Below, one piece after another: positions 43,592 to 52,824 of a DNA stretch of 64,000 nucleotides. Position 1 is the stretch's first letter; each line of letters starts with the position of its first letter. The DNA comes from Acidimangrovimonas sediminis (GTDB lineage: Bacteria > Pseudomonadota > Alphaproteobacteria > Rhodobacterales > Rhodobacteraceae), in contig NZ_PHSN01000017.1 in assembly GCF_002871005.1 (NCBI RefSeq), positions 62,001 through 126,000 of the forward strand, written 5' to 3'. Made by a program: the position numbers and the translations under genes. The notes under the pieces were generated by a model. The model was not told the DNA's origin. It ran no database searches and saw only the letters and a list, made by a program, of their open reading frames with translations.

Positions 43592-43962
43592 CTCACGCCA
43601 TCCCGCATCAAGAGATATCCTTTTCCCGCGGCGCGGCATCCGAAACCGCATTGGCGCGCCGACCGAATTGGAACATCACCTTCCGGCCGCGTGAAATTCA
43701 CCAAGGGAACGGGAATTCCACTGACCAACGAACCGGAATTGGCGACAGGATCCCGCGCGGCGCCGGGGAGTTCAAGATAAAAATTGCCGCAGGAGTCGGG
43801 TGGAATTGACTCTCACGTATTCCTGAGCGGAGCGGAGGGAATTGGCAGTGCCGCAATACTTGACCCGCCGGGGCCGCTCTGCAATTTCTACATGTCGGAA
43901 AACGGAAGCGCCGGACAGGCATTGCCGCGCTGGCCTTCGGATCATCCCCGGCGAGGAAAGCC
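43592..43962. promoter_or_regulatory. divergent hyn/hypC promoter region with repeated GGAATT motifs
   Basis: About 370 bases without a gene. It contains GGAATTGGC at 43735-43743, GGAATTGAC at 43802-43810 and GGAATTGGC at 43838-43846, plus GGAATTCC at 43712-43719. These may be activator sites. I looked for FNR, sigma-54 (GG-N10-GC) and strong sigma-70 elements and found none convincing. Confidence 0.5.
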
Positions 43963-44211
43963 ATGTGCATTGCGATTCCCATGCAGATCCGCGCCATCGA
44001 CGGCCTTTGCGCCCGCTGCGAAATGCGGGGCGTTTTTCGCGACGTCTCGTTGTTCATGGTTCAGGACGAGGAAGTCGTGCCCGGGGATTTCGTCCTCGTG
44101 CACCTTGGCCACGCGGTCCGGAAGATCCCGGCCGACGAGGCAAGGCTGTCGTGGGACCTGCTTCAGGCCGTCGCCGCCGCGCAGGATGGCGCCGCGGCAG
44201 GGCGGGCATGA
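43963..44211 (+). CDS. hypC: HypC/HupF family hydrogenase maturation chaperone
   Basis: An 82-residue protein starting with the family hallmark MCIAIPMQI, where Cys2 carries the Fe(CN)2CO intermediate. The middle has VVPGDFVLVHLGHAVRKI, another conserved block. It delivers iron to the large subunit together with HypD. GAGGAAAGCC precedes the ATG at 43963. The other hyp genes (A, B, D, E, F) are not in this window and must lie elsewhere. It is divergent from the hyn operon. Confidence 0.9.
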   Translation: MCIAIPMQIRAIDGLCARCEMRGVFRDVSLFMVQDEEVVPGDFVLVHLGHAVRKIPADEARLSWDLLQAVAAAQDGAAAGRA

Positions 44212-44284
44212 GCAGGCCGCTTGCGCGAACACGGGGGCCCCGGGCCGCGCACTGTCCGCCCCGGCCCCGGTCGGCCGTCGTCTC

Positions 44285-44929
44285 TCAGTCGGTCGTCGGC
44301 CGCGCTTGCGGCGGGTCGCGGGGCTCCGGCATTCCCGCCGCGGCAAAGAAGGCCTGCGTCGTCTGCGAGGTCACGCACATCGAGATGATCTCGGCCTCGC
44401 CGTCGCCGATGCTGACGAAGGCATGCTCCATCTCGCTGTCGATATAGGCGCTTTCGCCGCGCTGAAGCTCCACCGGGGTGTAGAATTCGGTATGAAGCCT
44501 TACGGCCCCCCTGGTGATGTAGATGAACTCCTCCCCGGGATGAGAGCTCCAGTTCGTGATGTCGTCCAGCGACCGCGCCTTGATCTTCATGATCAGGGGG
44601 ATCATCTGCTTGCGGCGCAGCTCGACCGAATGCACCTCGTATTCATACATGCTGGTCGCGAAATGCACCGTTTCGCCGGCTCCCGTGACGACCAGCCTGC
44701 CGCCGCTGCGGGGCGTTTCGGACACTTCCAGAAGGCTGTCGAAGCTTACGTTCAGGCCCTGCGCCACCTTCACCAGCGTGTCGAAGGAGGCCGCGACCTG
44801 CGCGTTCTCTATCTTCGAAAGCGTCGCGGTCGAGACATGCGCGCGCCCGCTCAACTCCCTCAGGGTCCAGCCCCGCTTCTTGCGAAGGCGCTTTATGCGC
44901 CCTCCGATCTGACTGCCGGATAGGTCCAT
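44285..44929 (-). CDS. XRE-cupin transcriptional regulator
   Basis: A 214-residue regulator with an N-terminal XRE helix-turn-helix at residues 9-65 (LRELSGRAHVSTATLSKIEN) and a C-terminal cupin at about 125-195 (SSHPGEEFIYITRGAVRLHTE, DSEMEHAFVS). Such proteins (PuuR type) repress amino acid or polyamine genes and sense small ligands through the cupin. It lies downstream of the second M55 gene with a 144-base gap, so it may be separately transcribed while regulating that operon. A longer frame upstream lacks support. Confidence 0.88.
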   Translation of the reverse strand: MDLSGSQIGGRIKRLRKKRGWTLRELSGRAHVSTATLSKIENAQVAASFDTLVKVAQGLNVSFDSLLEVSETPRSGGRLVVTGAGETVHFATSMYEYEVHSVELRRKQMIPLIMKIKARSLDDITNWSSHPGEEFIYITRGAVRLHTEFYTPVELQRGESAYIDSEMEHAFVSIGDGEAEIISMCVTSQTTQAFFAAAGMPEPRDPPQARPTTD

Positions 44930-45073
44930 CTCAACTCTTCTCAACCATCGCGCTCGGACTACGTCTCCCGTTGCCCGTGACCGGGTGACGGGAGAATACA
45001 CCCCAGGTCAATCCCCGGTCACCCGCGGATCGTTCCGTGTCGTCGCCACTGCTCCGTGACCCAGGCGCGCGCC

Positions 45074-45892
45074 TCAGCGCAGCATCGCCGACATGGCCGA
45101 AAGCGCGATCATCCAGCCGATCGCCTCTGCCACGGAGGAGATCGCGAATTCCACCGTCACGCCGTCGCTGCGCCTGGCGGGCGGCAGGGCTTCGGCCAGA
45201 TCCGCAAGTGCGGGATGGGCCATCTCGAACGCCACGACCTTCGGTTCCGCGATCACGAAGGGCCTTGACCGCGGCGCCTCGGCAAGGGTCGCCTGCGCCG
45301 CGTCGCGGATCGCCGCCCGGGCGCGCGGCACCGACATCGCCCGCGCAGCGCGGTTTCCAAGCGCCGTCTTCACCACGACGAAGCGCGCATCGGGAAAGTG
45401 CGCGCGGTTCTCCGCCGCGCAGCGGTCATCACCGCTTATCAGCGCGACCGGAACGCCCAGCTCCCCGGCATAGGCGCCGTAGAGGCCCGGCTCGCCCAAG
45501 GGCTGGCCGTCGATGCGGATCTCGCGGAAGGCGAAGCCGTTGGTCGTATGCGCCAGCACCCCGGGGCCGGAGGCGCGGGCATGGTGGCCGATGCAGAACA
45601 CCGCGTCGAACCCGGAGGTGAGCCCCGCGAACATGTTGAAGGGCTTCGGCTTGCCGATGATGAGCTCCGCCCCGGGGTGAAGCTCGTCGGGCAGAAGGTT
45701 GGTCATCGGCCCATGCGCGTCGTTGACGAGGATTTCCGTCGCCCCGGCGGCAAGGGCGCCCTCGACCGCGGCATTCGCCTCCTGCGTCATTAGCCGCCGT
45801 GCGCGTTCGTACTCGGGATTACCGGGGCTGCCCTGCTGCGGCGTCACCACACCCGCCACCCCCTCGATGTCAACGCAGATATAGACTTTCAT
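45074..45892 (-). CDS. M55 family D-aminopeptidase
   Basis: A 272-residue zinc D-aminopeptidase of the DppA type. MKVYICVDIEGVAGVV carries the metal-binding Asp8/Glu10; NDAHGP and GHHARA carry metal-binding histidines; ISGDDRCAAE follows. In Bacillus subtilis DppA cleaves D-Ala-containing dipeptides. The start at 45892 has GGGAG upstream, and an earlier ATG nine codons upstream is less likely. It is the second M55 in the operon (the other is at 52825) and the last gene before the regulator. Confidence 0.88.
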   Translation of the reverse strand: MKVYICVDIEGVAGVVTPQQGSPGNPEYERARRLMTQEANAAVEGALAAGATEILVNDAHGPMTNLLPDELHPGAELIIGKPKPFNMFAGLTSGFDAVFCIGHHARASGPGVLAHTTNGFAFREIRIDGQPLGEPGLYGAYAGELGVPVALISGDDRCAAENRAHFPDARFVVVKTALGNRAARAMSVPRARAAIRDAAQATLAEAPRSRPFVIAEPKVVAFEMAHPALADLAEALPPARRSDGVTVEFAISSVAEAIGWMIALSAMSAMLR

Positions 45893-45966
45893 CCCGGTCT
45901 CCCGTTTCCCGTTTTCCACGCGCCTCGGCGCGCCATCATGCCCCCCGGCGCGGCCACCTGCCCCGC

Positions 45967-47418
45967 CTAGGCCTCGGTCGGGGGGGCGATCCGGAATTGC
46001 AGGGTCTGGATCCTTGCGGGCTCCGGCGGGCCGAGCAGGACCGTCGCGACGATCAGCCCGGTCGTGCAGGGCACGCGCACCTCGAACTGCCCGAACATCT
46101 GCCCGTCGGCGGGCCGGATCTCGGCACGGGCAGGGTCCGGTGTGCCGGCACGCGCCAGCAGCGCCGCAAGATCGGCGGCCCGCTCGTCATACGGGCGGTC
46201 CATCGCGACATTCTCCAGGCAGATCGCCTCTGCCGCGGCGTCCTCCCAACCGGCGACCAGCGCGGCGACCTTGGCGCCGAGATCGCGCACCGTCTCCGGC
46301 GGCTTCGGCGGCTTCGGCGCTGTGGGTCTGGCATCCCCAAGCTCCAGCAGACGGTCCAGCGCGGCGGTGACGGGAAGGGTGGCGCCGGAGTAGGTCGCGT
46401 TCTCGAACCCGACAACGCCGATCCCCGTCTCCGGATGCCACCGCATGTGCGAGCTGAACCCCGGATACCCGCCGGAGTGATGCACCTTCAGCCCGTGCCG
46501 CGCGTCGGTCTGTGCCATCAGGCCAAAACCGTAGCCCTTGAAAAGCAGGGCCTCCTCCCGCTCGGGTGCGATCGGGCAATGCACCGCCTGCATCTCGCGG
46601 CGGCTTGCGGCCGACAGCGGCCCCCGTTCGGGACTGTCGTCGCGGAACGCCTCGCACAGCCATTGCGCCCAGCGGCTCAGGTCGTCGCCGGTCGAGATCA
46701 CGCCGCCGATGCTGGAAAACGCGCCCGGTCCGCTGAACGGCAGGGCCAGCCAGGCGCCGCCGCGCGGGCGGTACCCGGTGGCCATGTTCCCCTGGGGCAC
46801 GGCGGTGTAGTCGAAGGTCGTCATCTCCAGGCCCAGCGGCCCGAGCAGGGCTTCGGCCACAAAGTCGGGAAAGCTCTGACCGCTGACATGCTCCACGACC
46901 TGCCCCAGAAGCGCGTAGCCGAGGTTCGAATATTCGAACCGGGTTCCAGGCACCGTGGTGAAACGCACCCCCCGTTCGATCACGGCGCGGAACGCCGCGC
47001 CGGTCAGCGATTCCTGACGGTCGGCCCAGGGATCGTCGGTGGGCAGGCCGCCGGCCATCGCCATCAGCATCCGCACCGTCGGCACGGCCGGCGCCCCGGC
47101 GGGCAGCGTACCACGCAGTTCGGGCACATATGCGGTGATCGGCGTGTCCAGCACCAGCTTGCCCGCATCGCGCAGGATCAGCAGCGCGGCGACGGTGAAG
47201 CTCTTGGTGCACGAGGCGATGCGGAACCGCGTCTGTCCGTCCGGGACGGCGCCGCCCAGCGTGGCCGCGCCGAAGCCTTCGCCGAACAGCGGGCCTGTCG
47301 CGTCGAACACGGCGTAGTAGCAGCCCGGCGCGCGGCCCTGGCCCACCCGACGCGCGAACAGCTCGGTCAGGTCTGACCTGGCCTTGTCGAAGCCGGGGCG
47401 ATCCTTGAGTGGTGTCAT
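45967..47418 (-). CDS. SxxK serine hydrolase, class C beta-lactamase/D-aminopeptidase-like
   Basis: A 483-residue protein of the serine beta-lactamase-like family. The three signature motifs are Ser69-Cys-Thr-Lys72, Tyr163-Ser-Asn165 (EYSNLGY) and HHSGGYPGF at about residue 355 as the HxG-type triad. This HxG version, instead of KTG, is typical of D-aminopeptidases (DAP of Ochrobactrum) rather than true beta-lactamases. A C-terminal extra domain of about 90 residues is present. No signal peptide is obvious, so it is probably cytosolic. It sits between two M55 peptidases and a peptide importer, supporting D-peptide hydrolysis. A true antibiotic-resistance role is unlikely. Confidence 0.85.
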   Translation of the reverse strand: MTPLKDRPGFDKARSDLTELFARRVGQGRAPGCYYAVFDATGPLFGEGFGAATLGGAVPDGQTRFRIASCTKSFTVAALLILRDAGKLVLDTPITAYVPELRGTLPAGAPAVPTVRMLMAMAGGLPTDDPWADRQESLTGAAFRAVIERGVRFTTVPGTRFEYSNLGYALLGQVVEHVSGQSFPDFVAEALLGPLGLEMTTFDYTAVPQGNMATGYRPRGGAWLALPFSGPGAFSSIGGVISTGDDLSRWAQWLCEAFRDDSPERGPLSAASRREMQAVHCPIAPEREEALLFKGYGFGLMAQTDARHGLKVHHSGGYPGFSSHMRWHPETGIGVVGFENATYSGATLPVTAALDRLLELGDARPTAPKPPKPPETVRDLGAKVAALVAGWEDAAAEAICLENVAMDRPYDERAADLAALLARAGTPDPARAEIRPADGQMFGQFEVRVPCTTGLIVATVLLGPPEPARIQTLQFRIAPPTEA

Positions 47419-47447
47419 GTGTCTGTCTTCCCTGTCTTTGAGCGCCG

Positions 47448-48221
47448 TTACGGAAGGTCCGGTGCCGCGGCGAGGAGCTGCCGCGTATAATCGTGGCGCG
47501 GCGCATCGAAAACGGCGCGCGTCTCCGCCTCTTCCACGATCTCCCCCTGGCAGATCACCGCGACGCGGTCGCAAAGCGACCGGACGACGGCAAGGTTGTG
47601 CGAGATGAACAGGATCGACAATCCGATCTCGGCGCGCAGATCCGCGAAGAGGTTGATGATCCCCGCCTGTACCGACACGTCCAGTGCCGAGGTCGCCTCG
47701 TCCGCGACCAGAAGCTGCGGCCCGACCGACAGCGCCCGCGCGATGGCCACACGCTGCCGCTGGCCGCCCGACATCCCCGCGGGCCGCGTATCGAGAAGCG
47801 TGGGCGGCATGTGCACGAGGCGCATCAGCTCTTCGCTGCGCGCTCGCCGCGCCTCGCGGTTCTCGCCGATGCCGTGGACGATCAGCAGCTCCTCGAGCAT
47901 CTTCCAAACGGTCATCTGCGGGTCGAGAGAGGCATAGGGATCCTGGAACACCATCTGGATCGCCCGCCGCTGCGCGCGCGTACGCCGGTGCGCCAGGACC
48001 TCGCCCCCGAAGCGCAGGGTGCCGGTATAATCCTGTTGCAACCCGACGATCACCCGCCCGAGGGTGGATTTCCCCGATCCGGATTCGCCCACCAGACCCA
48101 CGATTTCCCCCGGCCGCACGCCGAGGCTCACCCCCGCCAGCGCGCGGTGCCCCGCATCGCGCCGCCGGGTCGCGAAGGTGACGGAGATATCCTCGGCCAC
48201 AAGCTCCGATCCGCCGGTCAT
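47448..48221 (-). CDS. oligopeptide ABC transporter ATPase, DppF-type
   Basis: A 257-residue ATPase. Walker [16 protein letters not shown]-loop FQDPYASLDPQ, signature MSGGQRQRVAIA, Walker B LLVADEATSALD and His switch ISHNLAVV are all present. It ends soon after YTRQLLAAAP. I place the start at 48221 because it overlaps the previous stop (ATGA); an ATG 15 bases upstream is possible. It works with the DppD-type ATPase next to it. Confidence 0.92.
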   Translation of the reverse strand: MTGGSELVAEDISVTFATRRRDAGHRALAGVSLGVRPGEIVGLVGESGSGKSTLGRVIVGLQQDYTGTLRFGGEVLAHRRTRAQRRAIQMVFQDPYASLDPQMTVWKMLEELLIVHGIGENREARRARSEELMRLVHMPPTLLDTRPAGMSGGQRQRVAIARALSVGPQLLVADEATSALDVSVQAGIINLFADLRAEIGLSILFISHNLAVVRSLCDRVAVICQGEIVEEAETRAVFDAPRHDYTRQLLAAAPDLP

Positions 48222-49258
48222 GCCTGCGCTTCCCATGCCTGCACTCCCGTCTCGAACAGTTCCACCTCTTCGGGGCTGGCCGGCGCGACCTGCCACCCGG
48301 GCGACACCTCGGCCAGGGGCGCGGTCGGCGCCTGCGACCGCTCGGTCAGCGGCGGGGCGGAGGAGGACAGCCCGCGCAACCTCTGGATCGGCCCCTTGAT
48401 CCGCGGCACCGCGCCCAGGAGGGCACGCGTGTAGGGGTGAACCGGGGCCTGCACCATCGCCTTCAGATCGTCGGATTGCTCGACGATCCGGCCCGCGTAC
48501 ATGACGCTGAGCGAGCTACAGAACTCGGCCACCACCGACAGGTCGTGCGTGACGTAAAGAAACCCCGCATGCAGATCGGCCTGCAGCTTGGAAAACAGCT
48601 TGAGGATCTGCGACTGCACCGTCACGTCCAACGCGGTCGTCGGTTCGTCGCAGAAGATCAGTTCGGGCCCGCAGGCGATGGCCGAGGCGATCATCACCCG
48701 CTGGCGCATTCCGCCCGAAAGCTGGTGGGGATAGGCCTCGACCCAGCGCTTGGGGTCGCGGATGCCGACCTGATCCATCAGCTCGACGGCGAATTCGCGG
48801 GCCTGGCGGCGGCCCCAGCCCCGGCGGGCGGAAACGCTGTCGGTGATCTGGCGGCCCACGCGCATCACCGGGTTCAGCGCGACCGCGGGTTCCTGGAACA
48901 CCATCGCGATACCGGTGCCGCGGACCGCGGCCATCGCCTTGCCGCCGTCCGCCAGCAGGTCGCGCCCCTTGAACCGGATCGCCCCCGAAGTGACGGAGAG
49001 GCTTCCGGGAAGAAGCCCCATCGCCGCGCGCAGGGTCAGGCTCTTGCCCGAACCGGATTCGCCCACCAGCCCCCGCGTCTCTCCCCGGTCCACCCGCAGC
49101 GTGATATTCTCGAGCGCGCGCCAGTCCTGCCCGTTGATATGGGCCGAGACGCAGAGCCGGTCGATCTCAAGCAGCGGGGCCTGCCCTGCGCTGGCCCTCT
49201 CCCCGCCAGCCCCGGCCGGCCCGTCGGTCTTCCGCGTTGCCATCCCTGCCCCGTTCAT
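48218..49258 (-). CDS. oligopeptide ABC transporter ATPase, DppD-type
   Basis: A 346-residue ATPase. Walker [16 protein letters not shown]-loop [11 protein letters not shown], signature [12 protein letters not shown], Walker [13 protein letters not shown]. The oligopeptide tail [16 protein letters not shown] follows. About 25 residues of Gly/Ala-rich N-terminal extension precede the domain, and ATG at 49243 is an alternative start. The ATG overlaps the permease stop (ATGA). Confidence 0.92.
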   Translation of the reverse strand: MNGAGMATRKTDGPAGAGGERASAGQAPLLEIDRLCVSAHINGQDWRALENITLRVDRGETRGLVGESGSGKSLTLRAAMGLLPGSLSVTSGAIRFKGRDLLADGGKAMAAVRGTGIAMVFQEPAVALNPVMRVGRQITDSVSARRGWGRRQAREFAVELMDQVGIRDPKRWVEAYPHQLSGGMRQRVMIASAIACGPELIFCDEPTTALDVTVQSQILKLFSKLQADLHAGFLYVTHDLSVVAEFCSSLSVMYAGRIVEQSDDLKAMVQAPVHPYTRALLGAVPRIKGPIQRLRGLSSSAPPLTERSQAPTAPLAEVSPGWQVAPASPEEVELFETGVQAWEAQA

Positions 49259-50127
49259 CTCTTCACCCTCAGAACATTCGCCAGCCCGTCCCCGACCAGC
49301 GACAGGCCGAAGCTTGTCACGATCACCGCCGCCGCGGGTACCACCATCAGCCCGTAATAGCCGCCGGCAAAGAACGGCTGGCCATCGGCCATCATGCTGC
49401 CCCAGTCCGGCGTTGGCGGCACGATCCCCATCCCGAAATAGCTCAGCGTCACGATCACCCCGATATTGGCGACGATATCGCTCATCGCGTAGACGATGGC
49501 CTGGCTGACGACGTTGGGCACCAGGTGGCGGAACACGATCCGCCCCGATCCAAGGCCGCCGACCTTCAGCGCATCGACGAAATCGGTGGAGCTGAGCACC
49601 ATCGTCTCGGCCCGGACGATCCGCGCATAGGCGACCCAGGACACGATCGAGATCGCGGCGAAGATGCTGCCCACGCCGTTGCCCATGATGAACACGAGGC
49701 TGATGACCAGAACGTAGAACGGAAACGCCACGACGATATCGGCGATCCGCATGATTATCGTGTCGAACCAGCCGCCGAAATAGCCGCTGAGTGCGCCGAT
49801 GGCGGTGCCGATCACCAGCGGCGCGGCCACGGCCACGGTGGCAAGGAACAGGTCGGTGCGTGCACCAAAGAGGATCCTGCTCCAGAGATCGCGGCCAAGG
49901 TTGTCGGTGCCCAGGAGGTGGGTCCAGCTCGGCCCTTGCAGCGTCGCGGTGAAATCCTGGTCGATCGGCCCGTAGCGGGTCAGCAGCGGCGCGCAGATCG
50001 CCATCAGCACGATCAGCCCCACGATCACCGCCCCGATCAACAGATGCGTGTTGCCGCGGCGCCGACCGGTCCGCCCGATGCGCGACATCAGGCCCGCACG
50101 TTTCTTTTCGATCATGACCTCGGTCAT
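49255..50127 (-). CDS. oligopeptide ABC transporter permease, DppC-type
   Basis: A 290-residue permease. An N-terminal helix (30-52) precedes HLLGTDNLGRDLWSRILFG. The EAA loop is DALKVGGLGSGRIVFRHLVP, and the C-terminal PTPDWGSMMADGQPFF block is typical of the family. The start and stop overlap the adjacent genes by four bases each. Confidence 0.92.
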   Translation of the reverse strand: MTEVMIEKKRAGLMSRIGRTGRRRGNTHLLIGAVIVGLIVLMAICAPLLTRYGPIDQDFTATLQGPSWTHLLGTDNLGRDLWSRILFGARTDLFLATVAVAAPLVIGTAIGALSGYFGGWFDTIIMRIADIVVAFPFYVLVISLVFIMGNGVGSIFAAISIVSWVAYARIVRAETMVLSSTDFVDALKVGGLGSGRIVFRHLVPNVVSQAIVYAMSDIVANIGVIVTLSYFGMGIVPPTPDWGSMMADGQPFFAGGYYGLMVVPAAAVIVTSFGLSLVGDGLANVLRVKR

Positions 50128-51059
50128 TTCACCCTCACCCTCGGGTCGAACAGCCCGTAGGCGATGTCGGTCAGCAGGTAGACGAAGATCACCAGCAGCG
50201 CGAAGATCAGCGCGCTGGCCTGCACCACCGGGAAGTCGCGGTTCAGGATGCCCTTCATCAGGAAGGTGCCCATGCCGGGAATGGCAAAGACGTTCTCGAT
50301 CACCAGCGACCCGCCGGCGAGGTATCCGACCTGGATCCCAAGGATGGAAATGCCCGGGATCGCGGCGTTGCGCAGGGCGTAATGCGTCCAGATCGCGCGG
50401 CGGCTCAGACCCTTGGCCTTGGCGAAATTGACGAACTCGCTGTTGAGCGCGTCGATCAGCGCGCCGCGCAGCCCGCGGATCAGAAAGGGGATGATCACCA
50501 GCGCGACGGCAATCGACGGCAGGATGAGCGAGACGACATGCTCGCCGAAGGTCTTGCCGTATCCCGCCACCGGGAACCAGTGCAGCTTGAGGCTGAAGAC
50601 CGCGATCAGCACGGCGCCGGTGAAGAACAGCGGCGTGCCCTGCGCGACGGAGTTGAAGCTGCGCACGGCGGTGTCGACCGCGCCGCCCCGGCTCAGCGCC
50701 ATCCAGACCGCCAGCGGGACGGAGATCAGGATGCTGAACAGCGTGGCGATCGCCATCAGCAGCAGCGTCGGCGGCAACCGGATCGCCAGCAGGCTGACGA
50801 TGGAATCATGGAAGAACATCGACTGACCCAGGTTGCCCGTCGCCAGCCCGCCCATGAAGGCCAGATACTGGCGCCAGAGAGGCTGGTCGAGGCCCCATTG
50901 ATGGCGCAGCGCGGCGAGCGCCTGCGGCGAGGCCCGGTCGCCCAGATAGGTACGCGCGGGATCGCCGGGCGTCATGTGCATGAGCATGAAGGTCAGCGTC
51001 GCCACGCCCACGACCACGGGGATGAGCAGCAGAAGGCGCCGGATGAGAAATCGAAGCAT
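50124..51059 (-). CDS. oligopeptide ABC transporter permease, DppB-type
   Basis: A 311-residue permease. It starts with the DppB-type helix FLIRRLLLLIPVVVGVATLT. HMTPGDPARTYLGDRAS follows, and the EAA loop is FVNFAKAKGLSRRAIWTHYA. It follows the binding-protein gene by 90 bases that hold a 13-bp perfect hairpin. It overlaps the DppC-type gene. Confidence 0.92.
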   Translation of the reverse strand: MLRFLIRRLLLLIPVVVGVATLTFMLMHMTPGDPARTYLGDRASPQALAALRHQWGLDQPLWRQYLAFMGGLATGNLGQSMFFHDSIVSLLAIRLPPTLLLMAIATLFSILISVPLAVWMALSRGGAVDTAVRSFNSVAQGTPLFFTGAVLIAVFSLKLHWFPVAGYGKTFGEHVVSLILPSIAVALVIIPFLIRGLRGALIDALNSEFVNFAKAKGLSRRAIWTHYALRNAAIPGISILGIQVGYLAGGSLVIENVFAIPGMGTFLMKGILNRDFPVVQASALIFALLVIFVYLLTDIAYGLFDPRVRVK

Positions 51060-51105
51060 GAAGCGGTCCCCTCGGCCGGTCGGGCCGTCGCGTATCAGGT
51101 GGGCA

Positions 51106-51135
51106 GCGCCCCGGCGGCACCTGCCGCCGGGGCGC
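51106..51135 (-). terminator. 13-bp perfect hairpin between binding-protein and permease genes
   Basis: GCGCCCCGGCGGC pairs with GCCGCCGGGGCGC around the tetraloop ACCT, 14 bases past the binding-protein stop. No T-tract follows. It probably protects the binding-protein mRNA end or causes partial termination, matching the arrangement at 7961 in the other peptide-importer operon. Confidence 0.6.
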
Positions 51136-51149
51136 CCGTGATCAGCCGA

Positions 51150-52703
51150 TCACTTCGACATCCAGACATCGGCAAGGTTGTAGTTGCCGGTCACGAAGGG
51201 GTGGAAATCGTGCACGTTGCTTGCGTAGGCGTAAAGCTCCGGCGTGTAGAACAGCGGCACCAGCGGCTGCGCCTCGTTCCACGCCTTCTCGACCTTGAAG
51301 TAGATCTTCTGACGCGCATCCTGGTCGTTCAGCGTCGCCGCCTTCGCGATCCAGCTGTCGATCTCCTTGTTCTTGTAGAACGAGTACAGCCCGTGCGAGC
51401 CGCCGTCGTAGGACCCGGTGAAGCGGATGATCTCGTCGGGGTCGACGATGTCGGTGGTATCGTAGCTGAAGCCCATGTCGTAATTGCCGTTCTGCTTGGC
51501 ATCATAGGCGGCGGACGGGTCCAGCGTCTGGATCGTGATCTTGATCCCCAGCTTCGCAAGCGACGCCTGGATGATCTGAGCCATGGTCTGCTGGTCGGAG
51601 TTGCCGCTTGCCACCGTGATCGTGGCCTTGAACCCGTCGGGAACCGGCGACTTGGCAAGGAAGGCCTTGGCCGCCTTCAGGTCATAGGGATAGCCGGTGA
51701 TGCTCGGGTCGTGCGACCAGGAGCTGGGCGACATGTAGGCGCCGGCGGGCTTGCCGTGGCCGAACAGGACCACCTTGACCAGCGTGTTCTTGTCGACGGC
51801 CGAGGCGATCGCGCGGCGCACGTCGACATTGTCGAAGGGCTTTTTCTGGGTGTTGATCGACAGGAAGTCGACGCGGCTGGAGGCATAGGTTCCGATCTTC
51901 GCCGTGCCGGAGTTCTGCAGTGCCGTGATGCTCGAGAAGGCGGGGAATTCGTCGATCTGCGCCTGCCCGCCCTGCACCTCATTGGCCCGGGTGTTGCTGT
52001 CGGCCACGACCTTGAAGGTGATCGAATCCAGGTAGGGCTTGCCCTTGTCCCAGTAGTTCGGGTTGCGCTCGAAGGTGGCCTCGACCCCCGGCGTCCAGCT
52101 CTTGAGCATGAAGGGCCCCGTCCCGATCGGCTTTTTCGAGAATGCCTCGGGCGTCATCCCGGCGTAATCGTAGGGCACGATCGAGTTGGCAAAGATCGCC
52201 ATGTCGGCGGGAAGCGGCGCGAAGGGCTTCGCCGTGTGGATCACCACGGTGTAAGCGTCGGGGGTGGTGACCTTGGTGATCGCCGCGTTGATGAAGGCGA
52301 AGGGGCTAGACGGTTTCGAGGTTTCCTCGATCGAGAACTTCACGTCCTTCGAGGTCATTTCCTGCCCGTTGGTGAACTTCACCCCGTGGCGCAGGTGGAA
52401 GGTCCAGTCCAGCCCGTCCTTCGACTGCTCCCACGACGTCGCCAGCGACGGCGCCACGCCCGACCCGTCCTGTTTCGGCACGAGGAGCGTGTTGAACACC
52501 TCCTCGATCGGCCAGATCGAGGCGTTGTCGGTCGGCTGCGACGGCAGCAGCGTGCGCAGCTGCTCGGCCCGCAACATGATCAGATCGCCGCCCTTCTGCG
52601 GCGTATCGGCCGCGCTGGCGCGGGTGACGGCAAGCGCGCTTACCCCCAGGGCCAGCCCGACGGCCAGCCCGGCAAGGCGTGCGGTGACTCTCGTTGTCTT
52701 CAT
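51150..52703 (-). CDS. peptide-type ABC transporter periplasmic binding protein (SBP family 5)
   Basis: A 517-residue exported protein with a signal peptide at residues 1-32 ending TRASA. Family segments are GVAPSLATSWEQ, LRHGVKFTNGQEM and KPIGTGPFMLKS. GGGAG eight bases before the ATG at 52703 settles the start over an upstream frame. It follows the M55 gene by 121 bases containing a hairpin. The ligand is probably a D-amino-acid peptide or wall fragment, from the M55 and SxxK neighbours. Confidence 0.92.
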   Translation of the reverse strand: MKTTRVTARLAGLAVGLALGVSALAVTRASAADTPQKGGDLIMLRAEQLRTLLPSQPTDNASIWPIEEVFNTLLVPKQDGSGVAPSLATSWEQSKDGLDWTFHLRHGVKFTNGQEMTSKDVKFSIEETSKPSSPFAFINAAITKVTTPDAYTVVIHTAKPFAPLPADMAIFANSIVPYDYAGMTPEAFSKKPIGTGPFMLKSWTPGVEATFERNPNYWDKGKPYLDSITFKVVADSNTRANEVQGGQAQIDEFPAFSSITALQNSGTAKIGTYASSRVDFLSINTQKKPFDNVDVRRAIASAVDKNTLVKVVLFGHGKPAGAYMSPSSWSHDPSITGYPYDLKAAKAFLAKSPVPDGFKATITVASGNSDQQTMAQIIQASLAKLGIKITIQTLDPSAAYDAKQNGNYDMGFSYDTTDIVDPDEIIRFTGSYDGGSHGLYSFYKNKEIDSWIAKAATLNDQDARQKIYFKVEKAWNEAQPLVPLFYTPELYAYASNVHDFHPFVTGNYNLADVWMSK

Positions 52704-52806
52704 AGTCCATGCTCCCTGAAGCCATGTTTTCTTGACGTGCGGACGGGAATTCTCTGCCCCGCCCCGATTGTCTGCTCTCGGCCCTGCCTGCCGTTTCCCG
52801 CCACCG

Positions 52807-52823
52807 GCGCGGTGACCCCGCGC
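52807..52823 (-). terminator. hairpin just after the first M55 gene
   Basis: GCGCGG-TGACC-CCGCGC lies immediately after the M55 stop, before the binding-protein gene. Position and lack of a T-tract suggest mRNA stabilisation or mild attenuation. Confidence 0.4.
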
Positions 52824-52824
52824 T

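Noticed and set aside
43838-43860. Possible sigma-54 promoter (TGGCA...GCAAT) before hypC
   Set aside because: The distance between the GG and GC elements is wrong (7 instead of 10 bases).
45967-47418. Antibiotic-resistance beta-lactamase
   Set aside because: It has the HSGG motif of D-aminopeptidases, no signal peptide, an extra C-terminal domain and peptide-uptake neighbours.
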